From positions 1 to 64,000 of the forward strand of contig CAXGOB010000019.1 of the NCBI GenBank assembly GCA_964011275.1: a stretch of DNA of 64,000 nucleotides, written 5' to 3'. Made by a program: the position numbers and the translations under genes. Shown one piece after another: positions 7,532 through 18,102 of this stretch. Numbering within the stretch: position 1 is the first letter of the stretch; every line of letters begins with the position of its first letter. Source of the DNA: UBA7328 sp002471345 (GTDB taxonomy: Bacteria > Bacteroidota > Bacteroidia > Chitinophagales > Saprospiraceae). The notes under the pieces were generated by a model. It was not told where the DNA came from. It made no database searches and was given only the letters and a program-made list of their open reading frames with translations.

Positions 7532-9906
7532 AATTTAATCATAGTAATACCTTGCCCTCCAGCTTCTTCTTCAGGATGCCACACTTTGCTTACATCTTTG
7601 TACTCTTTTAATTTTTGAAGAAGTAGTTTTCTTAACACTCCACTACCCTTTCCATGCACAACTTCTAAAAGATTAGAATTATTCAGAAGTGCGCTATCTA
7701 AAAATTCCTCGATACTTTTTGATGCATCCTCATATTTGTATCCTCTTATGTCCAATTTTGAGCTATATACTTGATGATTATTTGAAGTAACTATATTAAT
7801 CTTTCTAGATCCATTAATTTCGATCTGTTCCTTAATTGGCCTAAGAGAAGATAAGCCAACTTTTATAAGCATATTCCCACTAAGGATTTCTGCGTTTTTC
7901 TTGGATATACTTTGTATTGTCCCAGTAGCTTCTCCATCTACAAATGACACATGATCACCAATTTTAAAGACATAATCATCTGCAGTCCGTTCTACTATAT
8001 CTTTTTTAAGGTTATTGACATCTGAAACTTCTTTTTTTCTCTTATGCTGTAGTTGTTCTCTTACCTTTTTAGCTTCTTCTAACTTTTTCTCTTGAGATAA
8101 TTCTCTTATTACCTCATCTAACTTCATTCTATCTGTTTCTATATTTGCGATTTTTTCTTCTCTTATTCGAATTTTATGCTTTTTTCTTTTTACGACCAAT
8201 TCTTTATTCATATGCTCATATGATTTTATCAGCTGATCTAGTCTATGCTTTTCATCATAAACTTTGAGTAGCATTTCATCATATTCTGCTTTTTCCACTT
8301 GCAAAGAGACTAAGAGTTTCTCTATTGCATTCTCTTTTTTACCCACTTTTCTGCGTGCATATTTAATTAATGCTGGATGCAGTCCTATTTTATGCGCCAC
8401 TTCAAATGCATAACTACTTCCTGGAGCCCCAACATGAAGTTTGTAGGTAGGTTTTAGTTCTTTCTCATCGAAGTGCATCGCTCCATTAATAATTCCTTTT
8501 TCTTTGTAGGCGAAAACTTTTAAAGCAGAATAATGAGTCGTAATGATTCCATAGGCCTTTAGGTAATTAAATCTTCTCAATATACTTTCTGCAATTGCCC
8601 CCCCTACTTTAGGATCAGTTCCGCTACCAAATTCGTCAATGAGAATTAAACTTTTTTCACTCACATTATTGACAATACTATTCATGCTCTCTAAATGCGA
8701 ACTGTAAGTACTAAGCCCTTCATCTAGATCTTGGAGGTCCCCGATATTCGTGAATATGGAATCAAAATCGCCTATGACAGATTCTTCAGATATTGGAACC
8801 AAAAATCCTGAATAGATCATTAAATGAATTAGCCCAATGGCCTTAAGAGTAACAGTCTTCCCTCCAGCATTAGGCCCACTAATCAAGAGTATCCTATTTT
8901 GCTTTTTTAAATTAATGTCAAATGGGACAACTTTGAACCCTTTGGATTCAGTCTCTTTAAATTTTAATAGTGGATGCACTGCATTTTTAAGGTTTAAACA
9001 AGTCTTGTTCGATAGTTCAGGTTTGCCAGCTCCTATAGTAATCGCCAATTTGGCTTTGCAAGAGATGTAATCAAAATATCCAACAAGTTTATATAACTGC
9101 GCTATATCATCAACATATAATCTCAGATTAGAACTAAGTTCTTTGAGTATTCTAAAAACTTCTTTTCGCTTTTCATTTTCTAATTCTATGAGCTCATTGT
9201 TCACCAAAATAACACCTGAGGGCTCAATAAATACTGTTTTTCCTGAAGATGACTCATCGTGAATGATTCCTTTAACGACTCTTTTATTTTCAGACGGTAA
9301 TGCTAAAACTCTTCTTCCAGATTTCACAGATTCTGAATTATCCGATAAAAGTCCTTTGGATTTATAATCGGAAAGAATTCTATCAAAAACTTTGTCTATT
9401 TCTTTTTCCTTTGAAGAAATGATCCGAAATATTCTAGCTAATTCAGGTGAAGCATCTTTTTTAAGGTCCCCTTGCTCATCAAATATTTTTCCAATAGATT
9501 GAATTAGTGATGAATAGAAATCTTCATAATTGAAATATTCAAAGAGGACATTAAAGTCCTTTCTCTTTTTTCCTTGAAAAAATATTTCAATAGATTGATA
9601 ATTTTTAAGAATGCCATTAATTCTTAAAACTGCCGCAGAATCTAATGCATAATTCTCTTTCCTTAATAAAAAAAGATCATGCTCTATATTTTCATACTCG
9701 TTGATTGATATAGGGCTAGGGTTTTGCAAAATCTCTTTGACTTCACCTACTCTATCTAATTCTCTATTTAATTCATCTATAGAGATGTTGAAAGAAATAT
9801 TTTTGAAAAATGAACGTCCTTCAGGTCCTTTTATAGACTTTGAAGCCAATTCAATAATATCATAATATTCCAACTGCCTTAATACTTCCTTACTTACTGT
9901 TCTCAT
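7528..9906 (-). CDS. mutS2: Endonuclease MutS2 / ribosome-rescue ATPase
   Basis: A 792-residue MutS homologue that lacks the mismatch-recognition domain. Visible are the core/lever region, Walker A (GPNAGGKT, near residue 345), Walker B (LILIDEFGSGTDP), a long charged coiled coil (about 520-640) and a C-terminal Smr domain (LDIRGY ... VVHGKGSGVLR). The family is linked to suppression of recombination and, in Bacillus, to splitting collided ribosomes; Smr domains are nucleases in many members. The stop codon shares the palindrome TTAA (7528-7531) with the stop of tyrS. Confidence 0.95.
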   Translation of the reverse strand: MRTVSKEVLRQLEYYDIIELASKSIKGPEGRSFFKNISFNISIDELNRELDRVGEVKEILQNPSPISINEYENIEHDLFLLRKENYALDSAAVLRINGILKNYQSIEIFFQGKKRKDFNVLFEYFNYEDFYSSLIQSIGKIFDEQGDLKKDASPELARIFRIISSKEKEIDKVFDRILSDYKSKGLLSDNSESVKSGRRVLALPSENKRVVKGIIHDESSSGKTVFIEPSGVILVNNELIELENEKRKEVFRILKELSSNLRLYVDDIAQLYKLVGYFDYISCKAKLAITIGAGKPELSNKTCLNLKNAVHPLLKFKETESKGFKVVPFDINLKKQNRILLISGPNAGGKTVTLKAIGLIHLMIYSGFLVPISEESVIGDFDSIFTNIGDLQDLDEGLSTYSSHLESMNSIVNNVSEKSLILIDEFGSGTDPKVGGAIAESILRRFNYLKAYGIITTHYSALKVFAYKEKGIINGAMHFDEKELKPTYKLHVGAPGSSYAFEVAHKIGLHPALIKYARRKVGKKENAIEKLLVSLQVEKAEYDEMLLKVYDEKHRLDQLIKSYEHMNKELVVKRKKHKIRIREEKIANIETDRMKLDEVIRELSQEKKLEEAKKVREQLQHKRKKEVSDVNNLKKDIVERTADDYVFKIGDHVSFVDGEATGTIQSISKKNAEILSGNMLIKVGLSSLRPIKEQIEINGSRKINIVTSNNHQVYSSKLDIRGYKYEDASKSIEEFLDSALLNNSNLLEVVHGKGSGVLRKLLLQKLKEYKDVSKVWHPEEEAGGQGITMIKF

Positions 9907-9972
9907 GATCTATGACTGTAAAATTAAAAGGCTTTATGTAATATTGCCTTCTATCAGAAAAAATGAACGAAT

Positions 9973-11064
9973 ATGGCGGGTAATAGTTTTGGAAACCTTT
10001 TTAAGATTACGACTTTTGGCGAATCTCATGGTCGAGCAATAGGAGCAATAATTGATGGATGCCCTGCTGGCCTTAAAATAGATTCAGATCATATTCAAAA
10101 AGATCTCAATAGACGAAAACCGGGTCAATCTTCTATCGTTACTCAGCGAAAAGAGCCCGATGAATTTGAAATATTATCTGGAATTATGAATGGTGTAACC
10201 ACGGGCACACCACTATGTATTGTGGTTTGGAATACCAATCAAAAATCAAAAGACTATTCTCATATCAAAGATTTGTGGAGACCGTCTCATGCAGATTATA
10301 CTTATGAAAAAAAATATGGAAATCGAGACTATAGAGGTGGAGGTAGGTCGTCAGCAAGAGAAACTGTAGCAAGAGTAGCTTCTGGTGCCATTGCCAAACA
10401 AATTCTTTCTGAGGTGGGAATTTCCATCAACGCGTATGTATCTCAAGTAGGGACTATCGAACTCACCAAAAGATATGATGAGGTAGATTTGTCTCTTACA
10501 GAAACTAACGATGTACGGTGCCCAGATAGTCATATCGCTGTACAAATGACTAACCTAATCAAAAAGATCAAAAAAGAAGGAAATACAATCGGCGGTAAAA
10601 TATCCTGTGTGATTGAAAATGTACCTGTTGGTTTAGGAGAACCTGTATTTAACAAACTACATGCAATAATGGGATCAGCAATGATGGGAATAAATGCAGT
10701 GAAAGGATTTGAATATGGTTCTGGATTTGATAGTATCAAGATGACTGGTTCTGAGCATAATGATGTATTCGAGAAAAAAGGAGATGATATATCTACAGGA
10801 ACCAACTTTTCTGGAGGCATTCAAGGAGGAATCTCCAATGGGATGCCAATTTACTTTAACGTAGCTTTTAAACCAGTTGCAACTATTATGAGGGATCAAG
10901 AAAGCATAAATGAAGGGGGAGAGAAAGTTACTATAACTGGTAAGGGTAGACATGATCCTTGTGTAGTACCAAGAGCTGTACCTATAGTAGAAGCCATGGC
11001 AGCATTAGTATTAGTTGATTTCTTAATGCTAAATAATAGCATCAAATTGGAGGATTTATTGTAG
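9973..11064 (+). CDS. aroC: Chorismate synthase
   Basis: Last enzyme of the shikimate pathway; converts 5-enolpyruvylshikimate-3-phosphate to chorismate using reduced FMN. The 363 residues begin with the family signature GNSFGNLFKITTFGESHG and include RPGQSS-like RKPGQSS, the RGGGRSSARET motif near residue 120 and the C-terminal GRHDPCVVPRAVPI motif. It is divergent from mutS2 (66-base gap) and ends 9 bases from the convergent tamB. No other shikimate gene is in the window. Confidence 0.97.
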   Translation: MAGNSFGNLFKITTFGESHGRAIGAIIDGCPAGLKIDSDHIQKDLNRRKPGQSSIVTQRKEPDEFEILSGIMNGVTTGTPLCIVVWNTNQKSKDYSHIKDLWRPSHADYTYEKKYGNRDYRGGGRSSARETVARVASGAIAKQILSEVGISINAYVSQVGTIELTKRYDEVDLSLTETNDVRCPDSHIAVQMTNLIKKIKKEGNTIGGKISCVIENVPVGLGEPVFNKLHAIMGSAMMGINAVKGFEYGSGFDSIKMTGSEHNDVFEKKGDDISTGTNFSGGIQGGISNGMPIYFNVAFKPVATIMRDQESINEGGEKVTITGKGRHDPCVVPRAVPIVEAMAALVLVDFLMLNNSIKLEDLL

Positions 11065-11073
11065 AGAAAAATT

Positions 11074-14000
11074 CTATTTATCTCCTGATTGATCTCTTAT
11101 ATCTTCAGCTATTTTTTTCAAAGTTTCACTTAGATCTGACATTTTACCGAATTCTCTTCTGTAGTTGATACCAAAACCATATCGCTGCTTTCTGCTTGCA
11201 AATGCTTCGTCATAATCAAAATCTCCATAGAAACGAAGTTTCAATTTTTTATCAGATGTAATAAACCAATCCAGAGCAAAATCTCCTGTAAGATAATTTA
11301 CATTATTAGCCTCAGATGCTCTCACATAATTAGTCCCTACATTGAGCGCCCAATTGTCATTTTTAAAGGATGGACGCACATTTACACCTACTTGATCCGG
11401 CACAAAATCAACAAAACCTCCAATCAATCCGTCTCCCTGGCCTTCTAGGAATGAAGTATTCTGTGATAATGCTATATCAAAATCGATATCATTTATAAAA
11501 GTACCATCCTTAATCAGATCGGATAGAGCATCTGACACCAATACAGACAATTGACTACTAAAGAATTCTGTAATAGTATTGTTTCCCGTTTGCCCTAGAG
11601 TACTCCCAGAGATATTAGCCAATGGATTATTACTTGGAAGAAAATTATTAAAAAACATCAATCCGAATACTTGGTTGTTGATCCCATTCTCTGTCGTACG
11701 AAGAGATCTCATTTTATTATCAGTATAGGTTTTGAGTTCTCCAGTTACATTAGGAAATGAAATATCAAAATTGACATCGGGTTGAAATAAGGTGCCTCCT
11801 AAATCCAATTGCAAGGCAACATCAGTTCTACTTTTAGCTTCATTCTTCACCGATTCTGAAGCAGAAACAATAAATTCTGACAAGAAGATATCCAATGGCG
11901 CTCTCATACCTGTGTAATCTGCCTCAACATCTAGAATAGCATTGTAAGGGTCACCCGTCCACCTTACCACGCCTCCTCGTCTCAGAAGAAACCTTTTGGC
12001 TGTGATCCCATAGGCTGAATAGAGATAATCTCCAGATTCTACCAAATAATTTCCGAAAACTTCAAAAGTTCCATCTCTTTTTACTGTTACTCTTAAGTCT
12101 CCACTTCCCTTAGCAGCTAATACCTCATCGACACTCTGATCAAATATCACTCGTACATCTGCCTCAGGCGTGAATGAAAGATTCATCTCAAAATCTGCAC
12201 CTGAAAGTCTAATAGCCTCAAATGGATCATTTGATCTGGAAGAAGTATCTCTGTCAGACTTATAATCGAAATTGACAAACCCCTTATCCAATAAAAATTC
12301 GCTGCTCTCTAAAGGGATATTGAGTAAAGAACCTCCTCCGGTGGTAGCATCTACCTTTATATCAATTTCATCAAAAGGCCCAAAAAATGACACTCCAATA
12401 TCACCTAACCCAACACCATAATAGGTTTCATTATCTTCTTTTGTAGTATTTAGACCAATAAATTTTGGAGAATATATACTTAGATCTGCTGTGAAATCTG
12501 CCAGAAAATTATGATTTAGACCTCCAGTTATCACAGCTGTGTTTCCCTGGTGGTCCTCCAGTTCCACTCCAGTTAAATCTACTCTTTTCTCATCAATTTT
12601 AATAACCTGGTCTTCCATTTTATAAAACTCGCCGATATAGTCAATTCTTGTGCCCCCATTCTTAATTACTCCTTGACCTTGTAATTTGAGATCCGAAATT
12701 GGACCATAAATTCTAGCATTAACATCGGTGGTCCCAATAGTGCCTGAAATACCGTCATCAATAATAAATTCAAATATGGACATTGGGTAGTCTAAAATGC
12801 TTATATCCGCATTCAGCAAACTTTCTTTAAGATCGTAATAAGCCAAAACATCAAGTGATTGAGTATCCTTTTCTATCCTTACAGATAAGTCTATCATATC
12901 ATTTGTCCCTTCAGTAGCATGAATATCAATGGAACCATACGAATCATTGTTAATCGTAAAATCAGGAACACTAATATCCACTGACACCTCTCTTTCGCCA
13001 AAAAGGTTCTCAGCTTTTATATCTATATAAGTAGTCCCGTCAAAATACATTTTATCATAGTCCACAATAGGATTGATTAATGAAAGCTCAAATCCTTTCA
13101 TCAACAAAGAAATTCCCTTGCCCATAATATCGTCCAATATCAATGTGCGGTTATCGCCTTGAAGCACGAAATTATCAATACTCACCTCCTTATCTCTATA
13201 ACCTATCTGAGCGGACTCGTCTAAAATCCAATCAACAGAATCTATTCTTAGCAAGTTGTGATCAAAAACAAATCTAAATCCATTGCCCCATGGATTTCCA
13301 CTTCCAGAAATATCGATTTTATCATTTTGGCCATCGTGGTTTTTAACTTGAAAAAATATTTCACTCTCTTTTATCGTAGATGTAATTTCAAACCCATCTA
13401 TTATTCTATTGCCTTGTAAAAGTTCATCAATATATAAGGAGAATGATCCATCTCCCTCTTTAGAGTCCAAGTTGAAAAGGACATTAGATAGTTTCAAGCC
13501 ATTCAATCCAATATTTCTCAAATTATAAGAATTGGAGGTAAGTCCTTTATCAGCACTCCATCTTCCTCGCAACTCTCCATCTATCTCTAACAATTGTTTT
13601 GAATTGACAAAATCCAAAACTTTATTCATGTCTTTAACATCAATAGCAAAATCAAACTCTTCATCACCGTTCAGCCCAGAAGGAGAACTCACGTTAAGTC
13701 TTTCTGCAATATCAGGATAGTCTGAGACCAATAGACTCAATAGCACTTTGTGCATGGTTCTTATATCAAACTTGCCTCTTATTTTTGCATCTAACTCATC
13801 TGAGGCAACGTCTAACAGCATTCCCTGATCTACTGAGGTTGAGGAAATATTCAAGTAGTCCAAATAGAGCTCTTCTTCATCCTTCTTCATAAAAATAGAG
13901 TCCAGAATTGCAGTTCCTTGGATATCATTTAATTCCTTTCCATACATATCTATTGAAGCATTCAAAGAAACTTCACATGGAAAATTGGTAAGGTTAGCTT

Positions 14001-15831
14001 GACAAAGATCAATATGGTTTATATCAATTTTAAATTTAGCATTAGGGATGTCAGTAGAGAAGTCAAGTCTTCCATCAAAATCAAAGTCAATAGTCCCATC
14101 ATGAACTTTGAAGGCCCCATCTACAGATTTATTAGACATTTGTCCATTGAAAATTGCATTGGTGTAAGTATAACCTTTGAACTGAAAAGTGTCAATATCA
14201 GCTGAAAATGTTGCCTCTATATTTTCCAATTCTAATCCTCTACCTTCAGTGATATCCGCAGACAAACTAATTTTCCCCACATCCTTTGCATTCAAAAGTA
14301 CTCCAAGGTCAAACGAGTTAAGGTCTAACAATCCACTATATTGGTTATCCTCAGAAATATCAAAATTGAGATCAAATACAAGTTCTCCTAGTTCACTTTT
14401 CAAAATTGCCTCAGCTACAAAATTATCCTTGAACCCATCAAATTGGCCGGTAATGTTTACCTCACCTAATCTCTGGACTTCATCTGGAATCTTGATATTT
14501 GGAATTCTCTTATTTATTTTATCCAAATGAATCTTAGATTGATCCATTGTTATATTAATTAGAGCAGATTCAGGATTTTCAAAATTGGATATATCTATAT
14601 CTCCTGCATACGTTACTAATTTAGGGATAACAATTTGTGATTCTAGTAGACTCAGATCATCAAGGCTACCTGACAAATGGCCATTTATAAATATCTTTCC
14701 AATATCAGATTTATCATACCATTTTTGATTAGATAAACCAGGTAGAACAGAGCCAAGTTGATGAAAATCAATAAAGGAGTTATTTATATCAACATCGAGA
14801 GTTAAATCCTCCAATCTACCTGTCAACGATCCTTCTTCATTGGTTACAACACCAGAGGCCTTCATCAGTCCAAGGTTCGATCTAATTATAAGGTCTTCTA
14901 CTTTTAGATCTCCCTCAATTGAAGATATGGTCTCGGTAGAAAAATAATCTAATGAGAAGGATTTATTGTACTTAAAACTGATATCTCGTGGTCTCAAACT
15001 AAAATTATCAATTCCTTCAAATCGAATATCGTCTACAACTAAGTCTCCATTGTCTATTTTAAAAAAAACATCATCTAAAATATCATTTAGGGAGGTGTAT
15101 GAAACAGATGCACCTAATAGATTCAAGTTTTTAATGAGAAAAGAAGGGCTAGTGATATTGACATTTTTCTCATCCTCTTTTTCTTCTTCTTTCTCACTTT
15201 CCGACATAATTAGGCAAGAGACAAGATCAATCCTTGGCTTCACAAGAAGAACGTTATTTAAATCAATTTCCAATTCATTTAGGTCAATTAGATTGGCACT
15301 CAACTCAAATCTTTCTAATTCTATTTCACCTTGAAGTTTATTATGTTGATCATCTATATATAGTTTTAAATCTTCAAATTCCACCTCTTTTATGGAGAAG
15401 TCTATTGGTTTAGATGCAGTCTTAGAAGTATCTCCTTGAAATGAGGTTACAAAGGAACCCCAATTGGACAACGGATCATCTTCTTTTCTATTAATATATA
15501 CAGTGGCCCCATTAAGCTGAATACTGTTAAAGCCAAAATCATTTTTCACCAAAGAAAGCAAAGTAGATCTCGGACTTATTTTAAATGACTCTAATTTCAG
15601 GAGCGCACTACCTGTATTATCAAAAATTTCAAGATTTTCAAGAAAGAACCCGTCAACTATGTCAAATCCAGACTTTTCAAATTCAATTCCGACATTAGAC
15701 TTTTTTTCAATGGGCGAAATAAATCTATTGATAATAAAAGATTGGAAAATATGACTTTTGAGAATTAAAACAGCAAGCAAAAGAAAAGCGATAATTACCG
15801 CCAATGCCCCTATTTTAAATCTTTTCAACAT
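11074..15831 (-). CDS. tamB: TamB-family inner-membrane-anchored translocation/assembly protein
   Basis: At 1585 residues this is the largest gene in the window. An N-terminal transmembrane helix (about residues 8-28) is followed by a very long repetitive beta-rich region of the AsmA/TamB type, thought to form a lipid-carrying groove spanning the periplasm. The C-terminal TamB domain (roughly the last 400 residues) contains FEVFGNYLVESGDYLYS and ends in FGINYRREFGK followed by a short charged tail. Members of this family act in outer-membrane protein assembly or phospholipid transport between membranes. No TamA homologue is next to it. It is convergent with aroC. Confidence 0.9.
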   Translation of the reverse strand: MLKRFKIGALAVIIAFLLLAVLILKSHIFQSFIINRFISPIEKKSNVGIEFEKSGFDIVDGFFLENLEIFDNTGSALLKLESFKISPRSTLLSLVKNDFGFNSIQLNGATVYINRKEDDPLSNWGSFVTSFQGDTSKTASKPIDFSIKEVEFEDLKLYIDDQHNKLQGEIELERFELSANLIDLNELEIDLNNVLLVKPRIDLVSCLIMSESEKEEEKEDEKNVNITSPSFLIKNLNLLGASVSYTSLNDILDDVFFKIDNGDLVVDDIRFEGIDNFSLRPRDISFKYNKSFSLDYFSTETISSIEGDLKVEDLIIRSNLGLMKASGVVTNEEGSLTGRLEDLTLDVDINNSFIDFHQLGSVLPGLSNQKWYDKSDIGKIFINGHLSGSLDDLSLLESQIVIPKLVTYAGDIDISNFENPESALINITMDQSKIHLDKINKRIPNIKIPDEVQRLGEVNITGQFDGFKDNFVAEAILKSELGELVFDLNFDISEDNQYSGLLDLNSFDLGVLLNAKDVGKISLSADITEGRGLELENIEATFSADIDTFQFKGYTYTNAIFNGQMSNKSVDGAFKVHDGTIDFDFDGRLDFSTDIPNAKFKIDINHIDLCQANLTNFPCEVSLNASIDMYGKELNDIQGTAILDSIFMKKDEEELYLDYLNISSTSVDQGMLLDVASDELDAKIRGKFDIRTMHKVLLSLLVSDYPDIAERLNVSSPSGLNGDEEFDFAIDVKDMNKVLDFVNSKQLLEIDGELRGRWSADKGLTSNSYNLRNIGLNGLKLSNVLFNLDSKEGDGSFSLYIDELLQGNRIIDGFEITSTIKESEIFFQVKNHDGQNDKIDISGSGNPWGNGFRFVFDHNLLRIDSVDWILDESAQIGYRDKEVSIDNFVLQGDNRTLILDDIMGKGISLLMKGFELSLINPIVDYDKMYFDGTTYIDIKAENLFGEREVSVDISVPDFTINNDSYGSIDIHATEGTNDMIDLSVRIEKDTQSLDVLAYYDLKESLLNADISILDYPMSIFEFIIDDGISGTIGTTDVNARIYGPISDLKLQGQGVIKNGGTRIDYIGEFYKMEDQVIKIDEKRVDLTGVELEDHQGNTAVITGGLNHNFLADFTADLSIYSPKFIGLNTTKEDNETYYGVGLGDIGVSFFGPFDEIDIKVDATTGGGSLLNIPLESSEFLLDKGFVNFDYKSDRDTSSRSNDPFEAIRLSGADFEMNLSFTPEADVRVIFDQSVDEVLAAKGSGDLRVTVKRDGTFEVFGNYLVESGDYLYSAYGITAKRFLLRRGGVVRWTGDPYNAILDVEADYTGMRAPLDIFLSEFIVSASESVKNEAKSRTDVALQLDLGGTLFQPDVNFDISFPNVTGELKTYTDNKMRSLRTTENGINNQVFGLMFFNNFLPSNNPLANISGSTLGQTGNNTITEFFSSQLSVLVSDALSDLIKDGTFINDIDFDIALSQNTSFLEGQGDGLIGGFVDFVPDQVGVNVRPSFKNDNWALNVGTNYVRASEANNVNYLTGDFALDWFITSDKKLKLRFYGDFDYDEAFASRKQRYGFGINYRREFGKMSDLSETLKKIAEDIRDQSGDK

Positions 15832-15871
15832 CAGAAACTATGATTGGATATATAAACAACTAAATAGTACC

Positions 15872-15879
15872 CAAAGTTA
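15872..15879 (-). promoter_or_regulatory. Possible -7 promoter element for tamB
   Basis: The complement of 15872-15879 reads TAACTTTG, a perfect match to TAnnTTTG, 40 bases upstream of the tamB ATG on the same strand. No TTG is present 19-21 bases further upstream, so support is limited. Confidence 0.3.
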
Positions 15880-15909
15880 GTCCCTTATCCTCAGTATTTT
15901 AACTAGAAT

Positions 15910-16746
15910 TTATTGATTTGTCAGCTTGTACTTAGAAAAGAGCTGAATACATTGGTATGCTGCTTTAGTATCATGCACTCTCAGCAACTTTGCGCCATTA
16001 TTTAATGCTAGCATATGCAGTGCTGTAGTTCCATTCAGCGCATCATCAGAATCTGTTCCTAAAACTTTGTAAATCATTGATTTTCGTGAAATCCCAACCA
16101 TAATAGGACAATCAAAAATGCGAAATGAATTGAGCCCATGTAATAATCTGTAGTTATCCTCTATAGATTTTCCAAAACCAAAACCAGGATCAATTATGAC
16201 ATCATTGATTCCTGATTTAATACAATCCCGTAATTTTTGCTTGAAATAATCCAATTCAGACAATACAACATTCTTTTTGTATGTAGTATCATTCTGCATG
16301 GTTTCCGGGTCTCCTTTCATATGCATTAGGATATAAGGTAAATTTATTTTTCCAAGAATAGGAATCAGATTCTTGTCTAATTCTCCTCCACTAATATCAT
16401 TAACCATATTTATACCGAAAGGGACAGTTTGTTCCACGACTTTTGACCGATAAGTGTCTATTGATATTATTAAGTCCGAATATTCTCTTCTTAATATTTT
16501 CAGAGCCCAAACTAATTTATCAATTTCCTCCTCTACAGGTATCTCCTTCGCTCCAGGTCTTGAAGACATCCCTCCAATATCAATTATATCAGCCCCTTCT
16601 TCGAGGTGCATTTCAACCATGTTTATCAACTCTTTTTCATCGTTGACTCTACTCCCTTTAAAGAAGGAATCATTAGTAAGGTTACATATTGACATAACCT
16701 TTGGCACATTTAAATCTAATAACCTTCCTCCACAATTAATTGTCAT
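15910..16746 (-). CDS. folP: Dihydropteroate synthase
   Basis: Condenses dihydropterin pyrophosphate with p-aminobenzoate to form dihydropteroate in folate synthesis; target of sulfonamides. The 278 residues form a TIM barrel with the family motifs: VMSICNLTNDSFF near residue 17, DIGGMSSRPGA near residue 57, MHMKGDPETMQ and IDPGFGFGKS. The length is normal. ATG at 16746 is divergent from the M23 peptidase gene, with about 105 bases between them. Confidence 0.96.
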   Translation of the reverse strand: MTINCGGRLLDLNVPKVMSICNLTNDSFFKGSRVNDEKELINMVEMHLEEGADIIDIGGMSSRPGAKEIPVEEEIDKLVWALKILRREYSDLIISIDTYRSKVVEQTVPFGINMVNDISGGELDKNLIPILGKINLPYILMHMKGDPETMQNDTTYKKNVVLSELDYFKQKLRDCIKSGINDVIIDPGFGFGKSIEDNYRLLHGLNSFRIFDCPIMVGISRKSMIYKVLGTDSDDALNGTTALHMLALNNGAKLLRVHDTKAAYQCIQLFSKYKLTNQ

Positions 16747-16851
16747 GAGTTAACAAACCGTTATATTGATAAATTGAGTATGAAATTAGTTTGAATAATT
16801 GGATAACACATTTAATTTCACACTACTTTCCATTTTATACTTGACATCAGT

Positions 16852-18099
16852 ATGCTGAAGCTTATTCCGTCTTTTTTGGGTCTTAGTGCTCTCTTTTTAT
16901 CTGTCCATAGTTGTACACCTGTTGAGAAGCAAGAGATTATAGAAGAAATAGTCATAGTCCCAGATACTATTTTTGGATTTAGCGATGACCAATATTGGTT
17001 TGAAGGAAGAAAAATAAAAAACAATCAGTTTATGACTGATTTCTTTCAGGAGTTTGGTGTTGAGTATCAAAAGATAATAGAGTTAGAAAAGTTAGCAGAA
17101 GAAACTCTAAGTCTTAGAAAGATAAAAGCAGGAAACATTATGACCTGTGTAAAAAACGGAGAATGCAAAAATCCAGAATACTTCATTTATCAACCAGATG
17201 ATTATCATTATGTAGTATATGCCTTAGGTGATAGCGTCTACACCCAAAAAACTGAAATACCACATTTTGCATGTCAAGAAACAGCCACAGGAGTTATAGA
17301 AACTACTCTTTGGGACGCAATGGTAGAGCAGAATATGAGTATTTCTCTGATTGACAAAATGGAGGACGCTCTAGCCGCATTTGATTTCACCACGGCCCAA
17401 GTAGGAGATCAGTTCAAATTGGTCTATGATGAAGTATACATAGATGAGACCCCGATGGGAATAGGTCAATTGTATGCTGCCTGGTATAAGACTGGGGTTG
17501 ATACATTTATGGGTGTATACTTTGAGAATGAAAAGTATGAAGGGTTTTATGATGAGAAAGGCAGGCCGACAAAAAGAGCCTTTTTAAATGCTCCTATAAG
17601 AGCTAGTTATCGAATATCTTCCGTTTACAACCTCAGGAGATTCCATCCTATAGATAAAAGAGTAAAAGCGCACTTAGGTACTGATTATGCTGCTCCCTAT
17701 GGCACTCCTATAAGGGCCGTTGCTGATGGTAAAGTTGTAATTGCTGGATATACAAAAGGCAATGGAAAATATGTCAAGATAAGGCATGACAAAACATATC
17801 AAACTCAATACTTGCATATGCAAGGTTATGCATCGGGAGTAAGATCAGGCAGGCATGTTAAGCAAGGTCAAACGATCGGATATGTTGGCAGCACTGGTAA
17901 AGCTACAGGTCCTCATGTTTGCTTCCGATTTTGGAAAAATGGTAGGCAAGTGGATCATCGAAGAGAAAATTTTCCTCCTTTAGACCCTATGCCTGAGAAG
18001 CAAATGCCTGATTATTTAGAGAAATTTGAAGAAATGTCGAATTTCCTGGCAAGAATCACAGGAAATTTTGATGGCAGAGATCTTAGTTATCTGTACTAG
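16852..18099 (+). CDS. M23-family peptidase lipoprotein with an HxC zinc motif
   Basis: A 415-residue LytM-type peptidoglycan endopeptidase-like protein. The N-terminus is a lipoprotein signal ending in SVHSC (Cys about residue 22), so it should be anchored in a membrane. Residues 60-250 form an uncharacterised periplasmic region. The C-terminal M23 domain has the zinc motif HLGTD, a further His in YLHMQGY and GPHVCFRF. In most M23 enzymes the last motif is HxH and the second His binds zinc; here it is Cys. Cys can bind zinc, so activity is possible, but that is inference. It ends 3 bases from the convergent histidine kinase gene. Confidence 0.88.
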   Translation: MLKLIPSFLGLSALFLSVHSCTPVEKQEIIEEIVIVPDTIFGFSDDQYWFEGRKIKNNQFMTDFFQEFGVEYQKIIELEKLAEETLSLRKIKAGNIMTCVKNGECKNPEYFIYQPDDYHYVVYALGDSVYTQKTEIPHFACQETATGVIETTLWDAMVEQNMSISLIDKMEDALAAFDFTTAQVGDQFKLVYDEVYIDETPMGIGQLYAAWYKTGVDTFMGVYFENEKYEGFYDEKGRPTKRAFLNAPIRASYRISSVYNLRRFHPIDKRVKAHLGTDYAAPYGTPIRAVADGKVVIAGYTKGNGKYVKIRHDKTYQTQYLHMQGYASGVRSGRHVKQGQTIGYVGSTGKATGPHVCFRFWKNGRQVDHRRENFPPLDPMPEKQMPDYLEKFEEMSNFLARITGNFDGRDLSYLY

Positions 18100-18102
18100 T
18101 AT

